NCBI RefSeq assembly: GCF_900108915.1
Contig: NZ_FNYH01000012.1
Coordinates: 1-58,659, forward strand
DNA from: Allopseudospirillum japonicum
GTDB lineage: Bacteria; Pseudomonadota; Gammaproteobacteria; Pseudomonadales; Halomonadaceae
Direction of reading: 5' to 3'
DNA length: 58,659 nt
The translations under genes were made by a program, and so were the position numbers. Positions within the stretch are counted from its first letter, which is position 1. The number at the start of each line of letters is the position of its first letter. The notes beneath the pieces were generated by a model. It saw only the letters and a list, made by a program, of their open reading frames with translations. It did no database searches and was not told where the DNA came from. This document shows positions 1 through 8,491 of the stretch, piece by piece.

Positions 1-126
1 TGTGGCGCAGACCATGACCGTGACATTAATGCCGCGACCAACATTAAAGCCGCCGGGCTGGCGGTGTTAGCCCTTGGAGAGAATGTAAGTGGCATAGGTC
101 AAGCACCTGTGTCCTGTTCTCGATGA
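1..126 (+). CDS. tnpB: TnpB (IS200/IS605 OrfB) C-terminal fragment, cut by window edge
   Basis: Forty-one codons and a TGA stop remain of an IS200/IS605-family TnpB, the RNA-guided nuclease encoded by these elements. The fragment opens with CGADHDRDINAATNIKAAG. This matches the family C terminus: the last Cys of the zinc finger followed by the RuvC-III segment, whose Asp (in RDINAATN) is catalytic. The rest of the gene lies outside the window, so it is not known whether it is intact or whether a tnpA accompanies it. The reading frame seen here has no disruption. Downstream sequence looks like the element's right end. The identification rests on a short but characteristic motif. Confidence 0.85.
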   Translation, partial: CGADHDRDINAATNIKAAGLAVLALGENVSGIGQAPVSCSR

Positions 127-165
127 ATTGGGAATCCCCTTCCTTTAGGGGGGGGAAGCAGTCAA
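127..165 (+). mobile_element. Probable right end of the IS200/IS605-type element
   Basis: Directly after the tnpB stop is a C/G-rich imperfect hairpin: CCCCTTCC, loop TTTA, then a run of eight G. It is followed by GAAGCAGTCAA. IS200/IS605 elements end in a subterminal hairpin next to a short cleavage tetranucleotide (TCAA at the right end of IS608). The TCAA at 162-165 would therefore be a plausible boundary. In this family the same segment forms the 3' scaffold of the TnpB guide RNA. The exact end is inferred; the left end is not in the window. Confidence 0.5.
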
Positions 166-300
166 CAAGATCAGCCTCTGTTAGCGTGTGCTCTGGATTA
201 ACTGAAACAAAATAAAGGTTTTAATGCGGGAATTGAAGCGTAAATAGAGATTTTCTTATCTGTTAGGGGTAAGATCGCTGGTGTAAGTGGCAGCTAAAAT

Positions 301-326
301 AAAAACCCCCGTAGCAAGACGGGGGC
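301..326 (-). terminator. Intrinsic terminator of the small orphan gene
   Basis: A stem of CCCCCGT and ACGGGGG (306-312 and 319-325) with a 6-nt loop is followed on the minus strand by a T run. It lies about 10 bp beyond the stop of the small gene at 337-642. Confidence 0.75.
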
Positions 327-336
327 GGGGCGAGAT

Positions 337-642
337 CTAAGCAGCTTGGGTTAATGCAGCCTGCGGGCGCGTATCCAAATATAAGTGATAAGTTTCTGGC
401 CCTAGCACATCCACTGCGGTGCTCACATATTGATAAGTATCTTGTACAGGTTCCCCTGTTTTAATCACTTTAAAGTGTACTTCGACTTGGGGAATATCCG
501 CACGCAGTGGCTCTTCAACCCAAACAAATAAAGCTTTTTCTGCCAACACATGTTCAAAACGTACTAACTGGTAACCTGCTTTTAAAGCAACTTTCACTAG
601 ACCTGTATCTTCCCCTAGGCTGTATTTGTGAATTGTTTTCAT
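337..642 (-). CDS. Small uncharacterised protein, DUF7352-like
   Basis: A 101-residue soluble protein with no signal peptide or membrane segment. It begins MKTIHKYSL and alternates short beta-like stretches, resembling small phage- and plasmid-associated proteins grouped as DUF7352. That match is from memory and weak. A good ribosome binding site (AGGAG, about 8 nt upstream) supports the ATG start, and an intrinsic terminator follows the stop. So this is a monocistronic gene, unlinked to the transglutaminase gene on the same strand upstream. It lies close to the tnpB remnant, so an accessory origin is possible. No function can be given. Confidence 0.6.
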   Translation of the reverse strand: MKTIHKYSLGEDTGLVKVALKAGYQLVRFEHVLAEKALFVWVEEPLRADIPQVEVHFKVIKTGEPVQDTYQYVSTAVDVLGPETYHLYLDTRPQAALTQAA

Positions 643-754
643 GGCATTGCTCCTGTGTGGGCTTAATAGGTATTGTTGATTGGCTCACCGTTAGACACAA
701 GATAGATGCTTTTTCCTTCCAAAAAAACAGATTTTATCAGTTTAATACCTCGAA

Positions 755-1639
755 TTATTCGATCCTTTGCACATCGACCGCCACTTGTAATTCTGGGACA
801 CCTAAGCCTAAGTACACACCTTTGAGTGGCGTCACCTCGCTAAAATCGCGTCCACGGGCGACCCAAATATGCTGGCCTTGTGGCTGAATATTGTTGGTGG
901 GATCAAAATCCAACCAGCCATAATGAGGAACCCACAGGCTAAACCAAGCATGGGAGGCATCCGCGCCTACTAGTTTTTCTTGTCCTTGCGGTGGCAAGGT
1001 TTCTAAATAGCCACTTACATAAGCGGCAGCCAGTCCGAGGCTACGTAAAGCAGCAATGGCGACATGGGCAAAATCTTGACAAACCCCTTGGCGGTTACGC
1101 ATAACCTCATCAAGAGGCGTATCGACTTGGGTCGCATGAGGTTGATAACAGAAATCTTGATAAATCAGCTGCATTAAATGTTGGCAACCTGCAATCAGCC
1201 CAGTGTGTGTGCTTGGGAAGGCCGCTTGGGCGAGGGTATGGCAAAGGTCTGGATGGGGAATATGGGGAGAGCTAAAACAAAATTGGCGTACATGGGGGGC
1301 TTGGGTTGCTAGTTGCTGGCGGGCTTTTACCCAAGGCATATCTTGGATAGGTGCGGCAACTGGGGTTAAACGCACTTCGCTTTCTGCGGTGACAGCTAAA
1401 TAAGGATGGGGACGCTCAACCGCAAAATAAAGCACCTCATTGCCCAAGTAATCTGTATAAATTTGGTAATCTGGAATCGGTGGATCAACTTGCAAGCGCC
1501 ATGCAAGGCGCTCTTGTCCTGGTTGGTTCAGAGGCACTAGATAGCCGACATTTTGCCCATAACTGACTTCCTGAGGATAAAGATACTTGGTTGTGTGGCG
1601 TACACGGTAACGGCGAGCTTGGCTGAAATCGGTCGACAT
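755..1639 (-). CDS. Transglutaminase-like cysteine protease/transferase with N-terminal beta domain
   Basis: A 294-residue protein with the bacterial transglutaminase N-terminal beta domain (about residues 10-90) and a transglutaminase-like core. The catalytic triad is visible: Cys187 in GVCQDFAH, His230 in ASHAWF and Asp246 in DFDPTNN. There is no signal peptide, so it is probably cytoplasmic. It is the last gene of a four-gene operon, and its ATG abuts the stop codon of the gene before it. Such proteins recur next to circularly permuted ATP-grasp and alpha-E proteins, where they are thought to hydrolyse or transfer peptide-like amide bonds. The product or substrate of these gene sets is unknown. 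Family assignment is firm; biochemical role is inferred. Confidence 0.9.
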   Translation of the reverse strand: MSTDFSQARRYRVRHTTKYLYPQEVSYGQNVGYLVPLNQPGQERLAWRLQVDPPIPDYQIYTDYLGNEVLYFAVERPHPYLAVTAESEVRLTPVAAPIQDMPWVKARQQLATQAPHVRQFCFSSPHIPHPDLCHTLAQAAFPSTHTGLIAGCQHLMQLIYQDFCYQPHATQVDTPLDEVMRNRQGVCQDFAHVAIAALRSLGLAAAYVSGYLETLPPQGQEKLVGADASHAWFSLWVPHYGWLDFDPTNNIQPQGQHIWVARGRDFSEVTPLKGVYLGLGVPELQVAVDVQRIE

Positions 1640-4180
1640 TTAAGGGGTCTCCAGCGGCCATTGGCTGTTGCGTACTTTGCGTGTGTGGATAAAACACTGT
1701 GCAGACACTTCATTAGAGGCAGTTTCTAAGGCTTGGAACACTTGCCTCATTAAGGTCACTAAAGCCGTGCGCCTTTGGTGTACATCTGTGCACAACAAGG
1801 TGGGGATGTCGGCTAATTGTAAATGAGTAAAAGCCGCAAGTACCCGTTTTTCTGCATGGCTAATTTGGTGTTCTGTCCCTAATACTAAACGTAGGTGTTT
1901 TTGCAATTTTTCTAATTGTGCCGCCATACTACGTGGGTTGACGCGATTTAATAATAAATAAGTTAATACCGGCTCGCTAGAGAGTTCACCACGATAATAA
2001 CGGCGGAAATTCATCATGTTATCATTGCAGGCCAAAAGCATAGATAAGGTAGCGACTTCATGTTCTGGTCGATTAAATTCTAAGCTATATTGTACTAAAT
2101 GAGATAAACAGAGAGCGCGTTCTAATTGACGTCCGGTATCTAACATCCGCCAACTATCATCTTGATTCATACTATCGGCAATTAACCCATTAAGCGCCAT
2201 TAAATGCCCAAGGAGCGTTTCTATTTCTTGTGCTAAATCAATTAGGGTCTGACTGCGACTCAGTGCGGGTACAGATTCGCTCAACTCATTCATCACACGC
2301 CAGCTTTCAGTCGACCATAAATCACGACTATGGAAAGCGGATCTATGCATGGCTTCTAGCATGGGAGTTAAACCTTTATAAATATGGGTATCAATAGCTA
2401 AAGATAATAAAGGTTGGGTTAAGGCTTCGACTGGATCTGTCTGCTGGCAGTGATTGGGATCAAATAAGGGCAAATCTAAAAATTTTTGTAATAAGTGTAA
2501 AAAGGTCAGTGTTGAAGGGGCTAAGAGTTGGCTGGTTTCTACTTCGGCAAATAAATTCGCTTCATCCTCAAAGACACTTTTAATAATTTGGCGCATTAAA
2601 CGTGCGACCCATTCGGCTCTTTGGCTATAGCGCCCTAGCCAAAAAAGATTCTCTGCAGTACGGCTAGAAATGACTCGCAAGGCGTCATTTTGAAAATGCT
2701 GCATCAGAGCACGGCGCGAATGATAAGGGCGCAAAGGCAGTGAGGGACTAGCCTGTACCCAAGTATCCTTATTAATCGCACCGGCTTGGGTACTAATAAT
2801 GCGCTGTCCAGGTGCGCGCGCGCTAAAGGTTAATCCACCTGGCATGACTTGGTAACCTTGAGGACCGACACTGACAAAAGTTCGCAAGACACCTTCGCGG
2901 GCTTGTAAACCTTGCTCGCTCCAACAAGGTAACGTGCCTCTATCCAGCGCTTGCTGGCCGACATACAAAGCGGGATCAGCTTGAATACGCGCTTTGAGTT
3001 GGGCCTGTTCTGCTTTGGATAGCAGGGCTGGAAAAACATTTTGTCTTGGATCGCTAATATGTTTAATCACCAGTTGCTGGAAATGGGCAAGGACATAGGA
3101 AAGGGCTTGGGGATCGCCACACCACCAAGTGGCTGCATTGGGGAGTTGGAGTGGCTCGCCTAAAAGGCGCTCGCAAGCTTGCGCAAGAAATGGATATAAA
3201 GCAGGGCTTTCTAGTAAAGCACTACCCAAAGGGTTAATCAGTAAAACCTTGCGTTGGCGCACAACTTCTAATAAGCCGGCAACGCCAATATAAGAATCTG
3301 GCCGCAAATGTAGAGGATCTGCATAGGCATCACTAATACGGCGCACAATCACATCGATTTTTTTGAGTCCATGCAGGGTTTTTAACCAGACATAACCATC
3401 ACGAACAATTAAATCATCCCCTTGTACTAGGGTATAACCTTGATAGCTTGCAAGGTAGGCATCCTCGAAATAGGTCTCGTTTTGTGGACCAGGTGACAAA
3501 AGCACCACATGCGGATCTGAGTGTTCCACTGCGGCCATGATCCCTTGATGCATGGCAGTAAAATAAGAGGCCAGCCTTTGCACTTGGCAATGGCGTAATA
3601 GTTGGGGATAAACGCGCGCCATTGCTAGACGGCTTTCTAGTGCATAGCCTGCACCTTGAATCGCTTGCAAGCGTTCGGAAATCACCCACCATTGGCGATC
3701 ACTGCCACGCACCAGATTAAAGGCCGCGTGAAATAAAGCGTACGGGTAAAGCTGGGGCAAAGAAAGTGCAGGTCGGCAAAATCCAGGATGTCGATATACT
3801 AACTCCGCCGGAATACAAGCCTCTTGTAATAGGCGCTGCTCGCCGTACATATCTTGATATAAGGCATTAAATAAGGTGGCACGTTGTTGTAAACCGGCTT
3901 CTAAAGTCAGCCATTCCTCCCCATCTAGAATCAGCGGACAAGGGTCGAGTTGCCAAGGACGCGCGCCTTTTGATTCTTCTGCATAGGCATTATAAGTCAC
4001 GCCATTTTCTTGCAGGTGCTGAGCCAGTGCTTCTTTATGCTGTTCGATTTGTGCCAAGCTGAGATGTTGTTGCATCATCAAAAAAGGACGCCAATGGGGG
4101 CGAATATCACCCTCGGCAGTAAACAGCTCATCCCAACCTTGATAGGCATAAGAGGATGCATTGAGCCAGGGGATATTCAT
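1640..4180 (-). CDS. Circularly permuted ATP-grasp / alpha-E fusion protein
   Basis: An 846-residue fusion. Residues 1-480 match the circularly permuted ATP-grasp family (DUF404/407 type), and about 505-840 match the alpha-E domain (DUF403): SSRTAENLFWLGRYSQRAEW at 505-524 mirrors the start of the stand-alone alpha-E neighbour. Compared with the ATP-grasp two genes upstream, the metal-site segment EDN is SER here (168-170), and the glycine-rich ESGGYG after the conserved Lys is missing (Lys373 is followed by HISDPRQN). The ATP-grasp half may therefore be catalytically altered or inactive. It probably acts with the other ATP-grasp in forming a peptide-like product; this is inference. It starts 31 bp after the alpha-E gene ends. 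Confidence 0.88.
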   Translation of the reverse strand: MNIPWLNASSYAYQGWDELFTAEGDIRPHWRPFLMMQQHLSLAQIEQHKEALAQHLQENGVTYNAYAEESKGARPWQLDPCPLILDGEEWLTLEAGLQQRATLFNALYQDMYGEQRLLQEACIPAELVYRHPGFCRPALSLPQLYPYALFHAAFNLVRGSDRQWWVISERLQAIQGAGYALESRLAMARVYPQLLRHCQVQRLASYFTAMHQGIMAAVEHSDPHVVLLSPGPQNETYFEDAYLASYQGYTLVQGDDLIVRDGYVWLKTLHGLKKIDVIVRRISDAYADPLHLRPDSYIGVAGLLEVVRQRKVLLINPLGSALLESPALYPFLAQACERLLGEPLQLPNAATWWCGDPQALSYVLAHFQQLVIKHISDPRQNVFPALLSKAEQAQLKARIQADPALYVGQQALDRGTLPCWSEQGLQAREGVLRTFVSVGPQGYQVMPGGLTFSARAPGQRIISTQAGAINKDTWVQASPSLPLRPYHSRRALMQHFQNDALRVISSRTAENLFWLGRYSQRAEWVARLMRQIIKSVFEDEANLFAEVETSQLLAPSTLTFLHLLQKFLDLPLFDPNHCQQTDPVEALTQPLLSLAIDTHIYKGLTPMLEAMHRSAFHSRDLWSTESWRVMNELSESVPALSRSQTLIDLAQEIETLLGHLMALNGLIADSMNQDDSWRMLDTGRQLERALCLSHLVQYSLEFNRPEHEVATLSMLLACNDNMMNFRRYYRGELSSEPVLTYLLLNRVNPRSMAAQLEKLQKHLRLVLGTEHQISHAEKRVLAAFTHLQLADIPTLLCTDVHQRRTALVTLMRQVFQALETASNEVSAQCFIHTRKVRNSQWPLETP

Positions 4181-4211
4181 AAATAGCAGCTTCCTTTAAA
4201 AGGTGTATCAA

Positions 4212-5195
4212 CTAAGCGGCATGGGCGACAAAGAAACAATGACGCATGGCATCATGCAACTCGCCGAGTTTGCTTTGTAGATCGTCCATGGCTTGAGTCA
4301 CTTCTTCAAGTTGCGCTTGTGCCGCCTGATGCGTGCTCTGTGTTAATTCATGGAGATGGGGGCTTAGTATATGTGCGTGAGGTAGTGCAGGCAGTAAGCT
4401 TTTGATTTCTTGTAAAGCATACATCAGGGTACGTGGTTGGCGGCTTTCTTCTAAAAGAAAATGCAAGACTCTTTCCTGATCTACCGCATGTGGACTTAGA
4501 CGGCGGAAGCTTTGACTTGCCCCAAGGGCTTCAAGTGCATTGAGCCAGAAAAAGGCTTCATAAGTGGCAAAGGATAGGGCTTGCCGCTGTTTTTGGTCTG
4601 TATCTAGATTGTGTTTGAGGGTTAACGCAAGGCTGGCTTTGGCGTCAATCAAACGAGTGACCATATCGGCGCGTTCAATCATTTGCCCAAGACGAAAAAA
4701 GAAATAACTATAATCACGCTCTAAAGCATTCATCAAAATGCCGATAAATCGCTCGCATTGGTATTGGATTTGCTCGCAATAACGAATACGGCCTTGGCGA
4801 GTTTCTAACAAGAGACGCTGATCGCGCGTGTAATGGTAGCAAGCGTTCAAAGTTTCCCAGCTGGTTTGGGGCAACATATCTCGGCTGTTGCGTGCATTGG
4901 CCCGCGCTGCTGCGATGGAAGCGCAAATAGAACTTGGGTGTTGCGGATCGCCAATTAAGCTAAACATGACACCGGTTTCTGACCAAGCTGAATGCATCGG
5001 GGTGGTTGTTTGTATCTGGGTGTTTTCGAGTGGAACACAGCCAAAGACTTCGTATAAAGATCCCCAAGAAACGGGCATTTGCCGTGGCAAATCTAACAGC
5101 ATGTCATAGGTTGATTTGACTAAACGGGCGCTACTTTCGGCGCGTTCAGCATAGCGCCCCATCCAATAAATATTTTCTGCAACACGAGATAACAT
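4212..5195 (-). CDS. Alpha-E domain protein (DUF403)
   Basis: A 327-residue all-helical protein that begins MLSRVAENIYWMGRYAERAE, the hallmark N terminus of the alpha-E family. It is the usual length for a stand-alone member. Alpha-E proteins are found almost only beside circularly permuted ATP-grasp proteins and transglutaminase-like proteins, as here. Their activity has not been established; they have been proposed to act with the amidoligase in making or modifying a peptide. It lies 15 bp after the ATP-grasp gene and 31 bp before the fusion gene, in the same operon. It has no membrane segment. It is paralogous to the C-terminal half of the downstream fusion. Confidence 0.9.
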   Translation of the reverse strand: MLSRVAENIYWMGRYAERAESSARLVKSTYDMLLDLPRQMPVSWGSLYEVFGCVPLENTQIQTTTPMHSAWSETGVMFSLIGDPQHPSSICASIAAARANARNSRDMLPQTSWETLNACYHYTRDQRLLLETRQGRIRYCEQIQYQCERFIGILMNALERDYSYFFFRLGQMIERADMVTRLIDAKASLALTLKHNLDTDQKQRQALSFATYEAFFWLNALEALGASQSFRRLSPHAVDQERVLHFLLEESRQPRTLMYALQEIKSLLPALPHAHILSPHLHELTQSTHQAAQAQLEEVTQAMDDLQSKLGELHDAMRHCFFVAHAA

Positions 5196-5210
5196 AGGTC
5201 CACCTTAGGT

Positions 5211-6662
5211 TTAAATTTCGCCGGTATCTAAAATCCAAGTGTCTTTGCTGCCGCCCCCTTGTGAAGAATTGACTACTAAAGAGCCTTCACGGAGGGCAAC
5301 TCGGGTGAGCCCGCCTTCGGTCACATAATGGCTGGCCGCTTGCAAGATAAAAGGACGCAAATCTACATGCCGAGGCTGTAAAGTGTTTTCACATAAAGTC
5401 GGTACGGTGGACAGTTGTAAGGTAGGTTGCGCAATATAATTACGTGGATTGTCTAAGATGGCTTTGCGGAAGGCTTGGCGTTCGTGTGCTTCTGAGTGAG
5501 GTCCAATTAACATGCCATAGCCGCCGGACTCGCAGGCCGGCTTCACGACTAAATCTTGCAAATGGTCGAGCACATAAGCGCGCTGATCTTCATCAACACA
5601 CAAATAGGTGGGGACACTATGAATCAATGGGGTTTCGTTCAGGTAGTAGCGAATCATCTCCGGTACATACGCATAAACTACCTTGTCATCGGCAACACCT
5701 GCACCAGGGGCGTTAATTAAGGCCACATGGCCTTTTTTCCACACTTGCATTAATCCGGCAACGCCTAACATGGAATCTTTGCGGAACACTTGTGGATCAA
5801 GGAATTCGTCATCAACACGCCGGTAAACAGCATCCACTTTTTGTAGACCTGCTACCGTTTTCATATACAAAAAATCGTCTTGCACTAAGAGGTCTTGTCC
5901 CTCAACCAAGTAAGCCCCCATTTGTTGTGCAAGATAGCTGTGTTCAAAATAGGCGGAGTTATACACACCAGGGGTTAAGACAACCAAGGTGGGGTTGGAA
6001 GCATTCGTCGGTGCCATTTCGCACATTAATTGGCGTAGGCGGTTGGGATAATCTGAATTAGGTAAAATGTCTTGGTGTTCGAAAACCTCAGGAAAAATCC
6101 GCTTCATCACTTTGCGGTTTTCCAGCATATAGGATACCCCAGAAGGGACCCGCAAATTATCTTCTAGCACATAAAATTCACCGCTGGCATCACGCACTAA
6201 ATCAGAGCCGCAAATATTCGCCCAAGCACCAAAGGCGGGCGAGATACCAAGACATTGCGGACGAAAGCCTTTTGACTGTTGAATGACATACTCGGGAATG
6301 ATGCCTTCGGCAAGGATCTCTTGGCGGTTATAAATATCATCAATAAAATGGTTAAGCGCTTTTAAACGCTGAATTAAACCAATGCGGGTATGACGCCACT
6401 CTTTCAGGCTAATCAAGCGCGGAATTAAATCAAAAGGCCATTCTCGGTCAATATTTTCCCCTTCACTATAAACAGTGAAGCTAATGCCCATCTCACGGAT
6501 ACATAAATGCACTTCTTTTTGACGATGGATCAATTGCTCTGCCGTCATTTTGTGCAAAAAATCTGTCAGTGCTTTAAATTCCTGACGTGGTAAGCCTTGA
6601 ACATCAAGTAGCTCATCATAAGCAGCACTTGCCCGTGTATCCTCTAACGCTAATCCTGTCAT
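5211..6662 (-). CDS. Circularly permuted ATP-grasp protein (putative amidoligase)
   Basis: First gene of the operon, about 480 residues. It carries the circularly permuted ATP-grasp domain pair. Counting from the upstream GTG at 6671, visible motifs are VLEDNLRVPSG (Glu170-Asn172, predicted Mg/ATP ligands), Lys377 and the glycine-rich ESGGYG loop (381-386). The C terminus ends in SSQGGGSKDTW. Members are predicted ATP-dependent amidoligases making peptide bonds between small molecules; no product is known. Three in-frame starts are possible: GTG 6671, ATG 6668 and ATG 6662. AAGGTG lies 6 nt before 6662 and decides for that one. Unlike the fused paralogue downstream, all expected motifs look intact, so this is likely the active enzyme of the set. 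Confidence 0.9.
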   Translation of the reverse strand: MTGLALEDTRASAAYDELLDVQGLPRQEFKALTDFLHKMTAEQLIHRQKEVHLCIREMGISFTVYSEGENIDREWPFDLIPRLISLKEWRHTRIGLIQRLKALNHFIDDIYNRQEILAEGIIPEYVIQQSKGFRPQCLGISPAFGAWANICGSDLVRDASGEFYVLEDNLRVPSGVSYMLENRKVMKRIFPEVFEHQDILPNSDYPNRLRQLMCEMAPTNASNPTLVVLTPGVYNSAYFEHSYLAQQMGAYLVEGQDLLVQDDFLYMKTVAGLQKVDAVYRRVDDEFLDPQVFRKDSMLGVAGLMQVWKKGHVALINAPGAGVADDKVVYAYVPEMIRYYLNETPLIHSVPTYLCVDEDQRAYVLDHLQDLVVKPACESGGYGMLIGPHSEAHERQAFRKAILDNPRNYIAQPTLQLSTVPTLCENTLQPRHVDLRPFILQAASHYVTEGGLTRVALREGSLVVNSSQGGGSKDTWILDTGEI

Positions 6663-6772
6663 CTGCATCACCTTAAGGCATCAATATCAAAGGCTTTAAA
6701 GTGCATAAGCAAAGTCAATGCCAAAAATTTATTGATACAAGGAAAGATGCATACAAAAAACAGGGCTAACAC

Positions 6773-7669
6773 TTACAAGTGTGCTAAGGGGGCGTTTTGC
6801 AAAATCCCTTGAATCCCTAAATGGATGGGGCGAGGGGTACGGCAAATGGCAAAATGCTCCACCTTGACTGTACTCACTTCCCCTAAAGGCCTCACCACAT
6901 ATTGGCGACAGACCTCGTGTTGAATATTGGTTGGGGCGGCAAAAATCCCTTTACCTTTACGTCCAAAGACCTTGATTAGAGCACTATCATTGATTTCGGC
7001 ATAAATTTGCATTTGGATATGCTGCTGTTTTAACCAATCTTGTAATTGGTGTACATAAGCACTATTGGCACCTTGAATCAGTAAGGGTTGACCATCTAGC
7101 GAATGCGGAAAATGGGGTGCTAGTTTTGTGGCTAATTCAGGTGCTGCAAATAAGGTTAAAGGAGAGGATGAAAGCAAAAAACGATATAAATCTTGCCCTA
7201 AATCAGCCGTTTGAGCTTGATCGCTAATGACAACATCTAACATCTGGCGGCGCAGATCACGCAATAAATTAGGTAAATAACCAGTCACTGAGGTGAGATT
7301 GAGTGGACGATCTAAAGCTAAAGCCGGTGCTAACAGATGATAGGCATTAATTTTGTGTACAGAGGCAGAAATACCGACAGAAAATTTTAGTGGGACTTGG
7401 CCGCTAGGCTGTTGCAAGAGCTGATCTAGTTCCCCTGTTAGGGTAAATATTTGATCTGCATAAGCTTTTACGGCTTGTCCTAAAGGTGTCAGTACTAAAC
7501 CGCGCCCTTTGCGTGCAAAGAGTGCGCCTGTATAGGCCTCAAAGCTAGATAATTGCCCGCTTAAGGTTTGCGGTGCTAAATCGAGTTGATCACTGGCTTG
7601 GGCAATCGAACCCGCTTGAGCTATCACCCAAAAATAATATAAGTGCTTAAGATTAAAATCTTTTCTCAT
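6773..7669 (-). CDS. nhaR: LysR-family regulator, NhaR type
   Basis: A 298-residue LysR-type regulator. The N-terminal winged helix-turn-helix starts FNLKHLYYFWVIAQ and continues PQTLSGQLSSFE and RKGRGLVLTPLG, which is close to E. coli NhaR rather than to general LysR proteins. The rest is the usual effector-binding domain. NhaR activates the Na+/H+ antiporter gene nhaA in response to Na+, and that would suit a halophile. No antiporter gene lies beside it here. It begins 6 bp after the stop of queC, so the two are probably cotranscribed. The target genes are not visible in the window. Confidence 0.82.
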   Translation of the reverse strand: MRKDFNLKHLYYFWVIAQAGSIAQASDQLDLAPQTLSGQLSSFEAYTGALFARKGRGLVLTPLGQAVKAYADQIFTLTGELDQLLQQPSGQVPLKFSVGISASVHKINAYHLLAPALALDRPLNLTSVTGYLPNLLRDLRRQMLDVVISDQAQTADLGQDLYRFLLSSSPLTLFAAPELATKLAPHFPHSLDGQPLLIQGANSAYVHQLQDWLKQQHIQMQIYAEINDSALIKVFGRKGKGIFAAPTNIQHEVCRQYVVRPLGEVSTVKVEHFAICRTPRPIHLGIQGILQNAPLAHL

Positions 7670-7675
7670 CCTTAT

Positions 7676-8356
7676 TTAGCCTATTAAAGGATCAGCACAC
7701 CCACAAGCTGCAAAGGCTTGTGCACGTTCGTGGCACGCACTACAAGTACCACAAGGTTGTTCAGCGCCCTGATAACAGGTCCAAGTAAGGGCATAATCTA
7801 GGTGCATCGCTTGCCCAAGACGCAAAATATCTGCTTTATCATAGTGCAAAAAAGGCGCACGAATACGCACAGGTTGCAAGTTGGAAATTTGTGCCATTTG
7901 ATCCATCCCTGTCACAAACTCAGGTCGACAGTCTGGATAAAGCACATGATCGCCACCATGCGCACCATAGAAACATTCATTTGCACCCAAGTTGACGGCA
8001 TAAGCAATCGCTAAAGAAAGCAGAATCATATTACGATTGGGGACTAGGGTAATCTGGAGATTTTCTGGTGCATAGGTGCCTTGAGGTACAGGGTGTTGGC
8101 CGGTTAAGGCAGATTGATCTAGCAAGGGTTGAATGCTGCGTAGATCAATACATTGATGTGGCAAGTTGAGCATTTGGCATACGTGTTTCGCTGCCGCAAG
8201 CTCACGTGCGTGGCGTTGGCCATAATCGAAAGAGACAGGATAGACTTGGTATCCTTGTTGAATCACCTGATGCAACAAGGTAAAGGAATCCATACCACCA
8301 GAATAAATTACCACGGCTTTACGTGCGTTCAATGTGTGTTCCTCCGTGTCAAGCAA
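7676..8356 (-). CDS. queC: 7-cyano-7-deazaguanine synthase QueC
   Basis: A 226-residue enzyme that converts 7-carboxy-7-deazaguanine to preQ0 with ATP and ammonia in queuosine biosynthesis. The PP-loop SGGMDS (residues 19-24) binds ATP. Four cysteines near the C terminus (CYQGAEQPCGTCSAC) are the zinc site typical of QueC. Length is standard. No other queuosine gene is nearby, and no preQ1 riboswitch is evident upstream. It is divergent from the TonB operon, with 135 bp between them, and heads a queC-nhaR transcription unit. Confidence 0.95.
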   Translation of the reverse strand: MLDTEEHTLNARKAVVIYSGGMDSFTLLHQVIQQGYQVYPVSFDYGQRHARELAAAKHVCQMLNLPHQCIDLRSIQPLLDQSALTGQHPVPQGTYAPENLQITLVPNRNMILLSLAIAYAVNLGANECFYGAHGGDHVLYPDCRPEFVTGMDQMAQISNLQPVRIRAPFLHYDKADILRLGQAMHLDYALTWTCYQGAEQPCGTCSACHERAQAFAACGCADPLIG

Positions 8357-8423
8357 AGTAAAAAATGTAGCATACGCATCTCTTTGTCAAAGACCAAATG
8401 CTGGTGTATCTTTTGTAAGTTAA

Positions 8424-8444
8424 TGCAAATCGTTGTTATTTGTA
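8424..8444. promoter_or_regulatory. Candidate Fur box upstream of the TonB2 operon
   Basis: The segment TGCAAATCGTTGTTATTTGTA is an imperfect dyad (TGCAAAT against ATTTGTA) with the spacing and A/T character of a Fur operator. It lies about 50-80 bp before the first gene of the TonB operon and about 70 bp from queC. Iron control of TonB systems is common, so the placement is sensible. It was found by eye without a matrix score. Confidence 0.45.
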
Positions 8445-8491
8445 TTTTTAGAGGATAAACTACCGCATTAATGATGTATTGAATAAGCACA

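Noticed and set aside
507-887. 126-codon plus-strand frame over the small orphan gene and the transglutaminase 3' end
   Set aside because: It overlaps two better-supported minus-strand genes in antisense and has unnatural composition.
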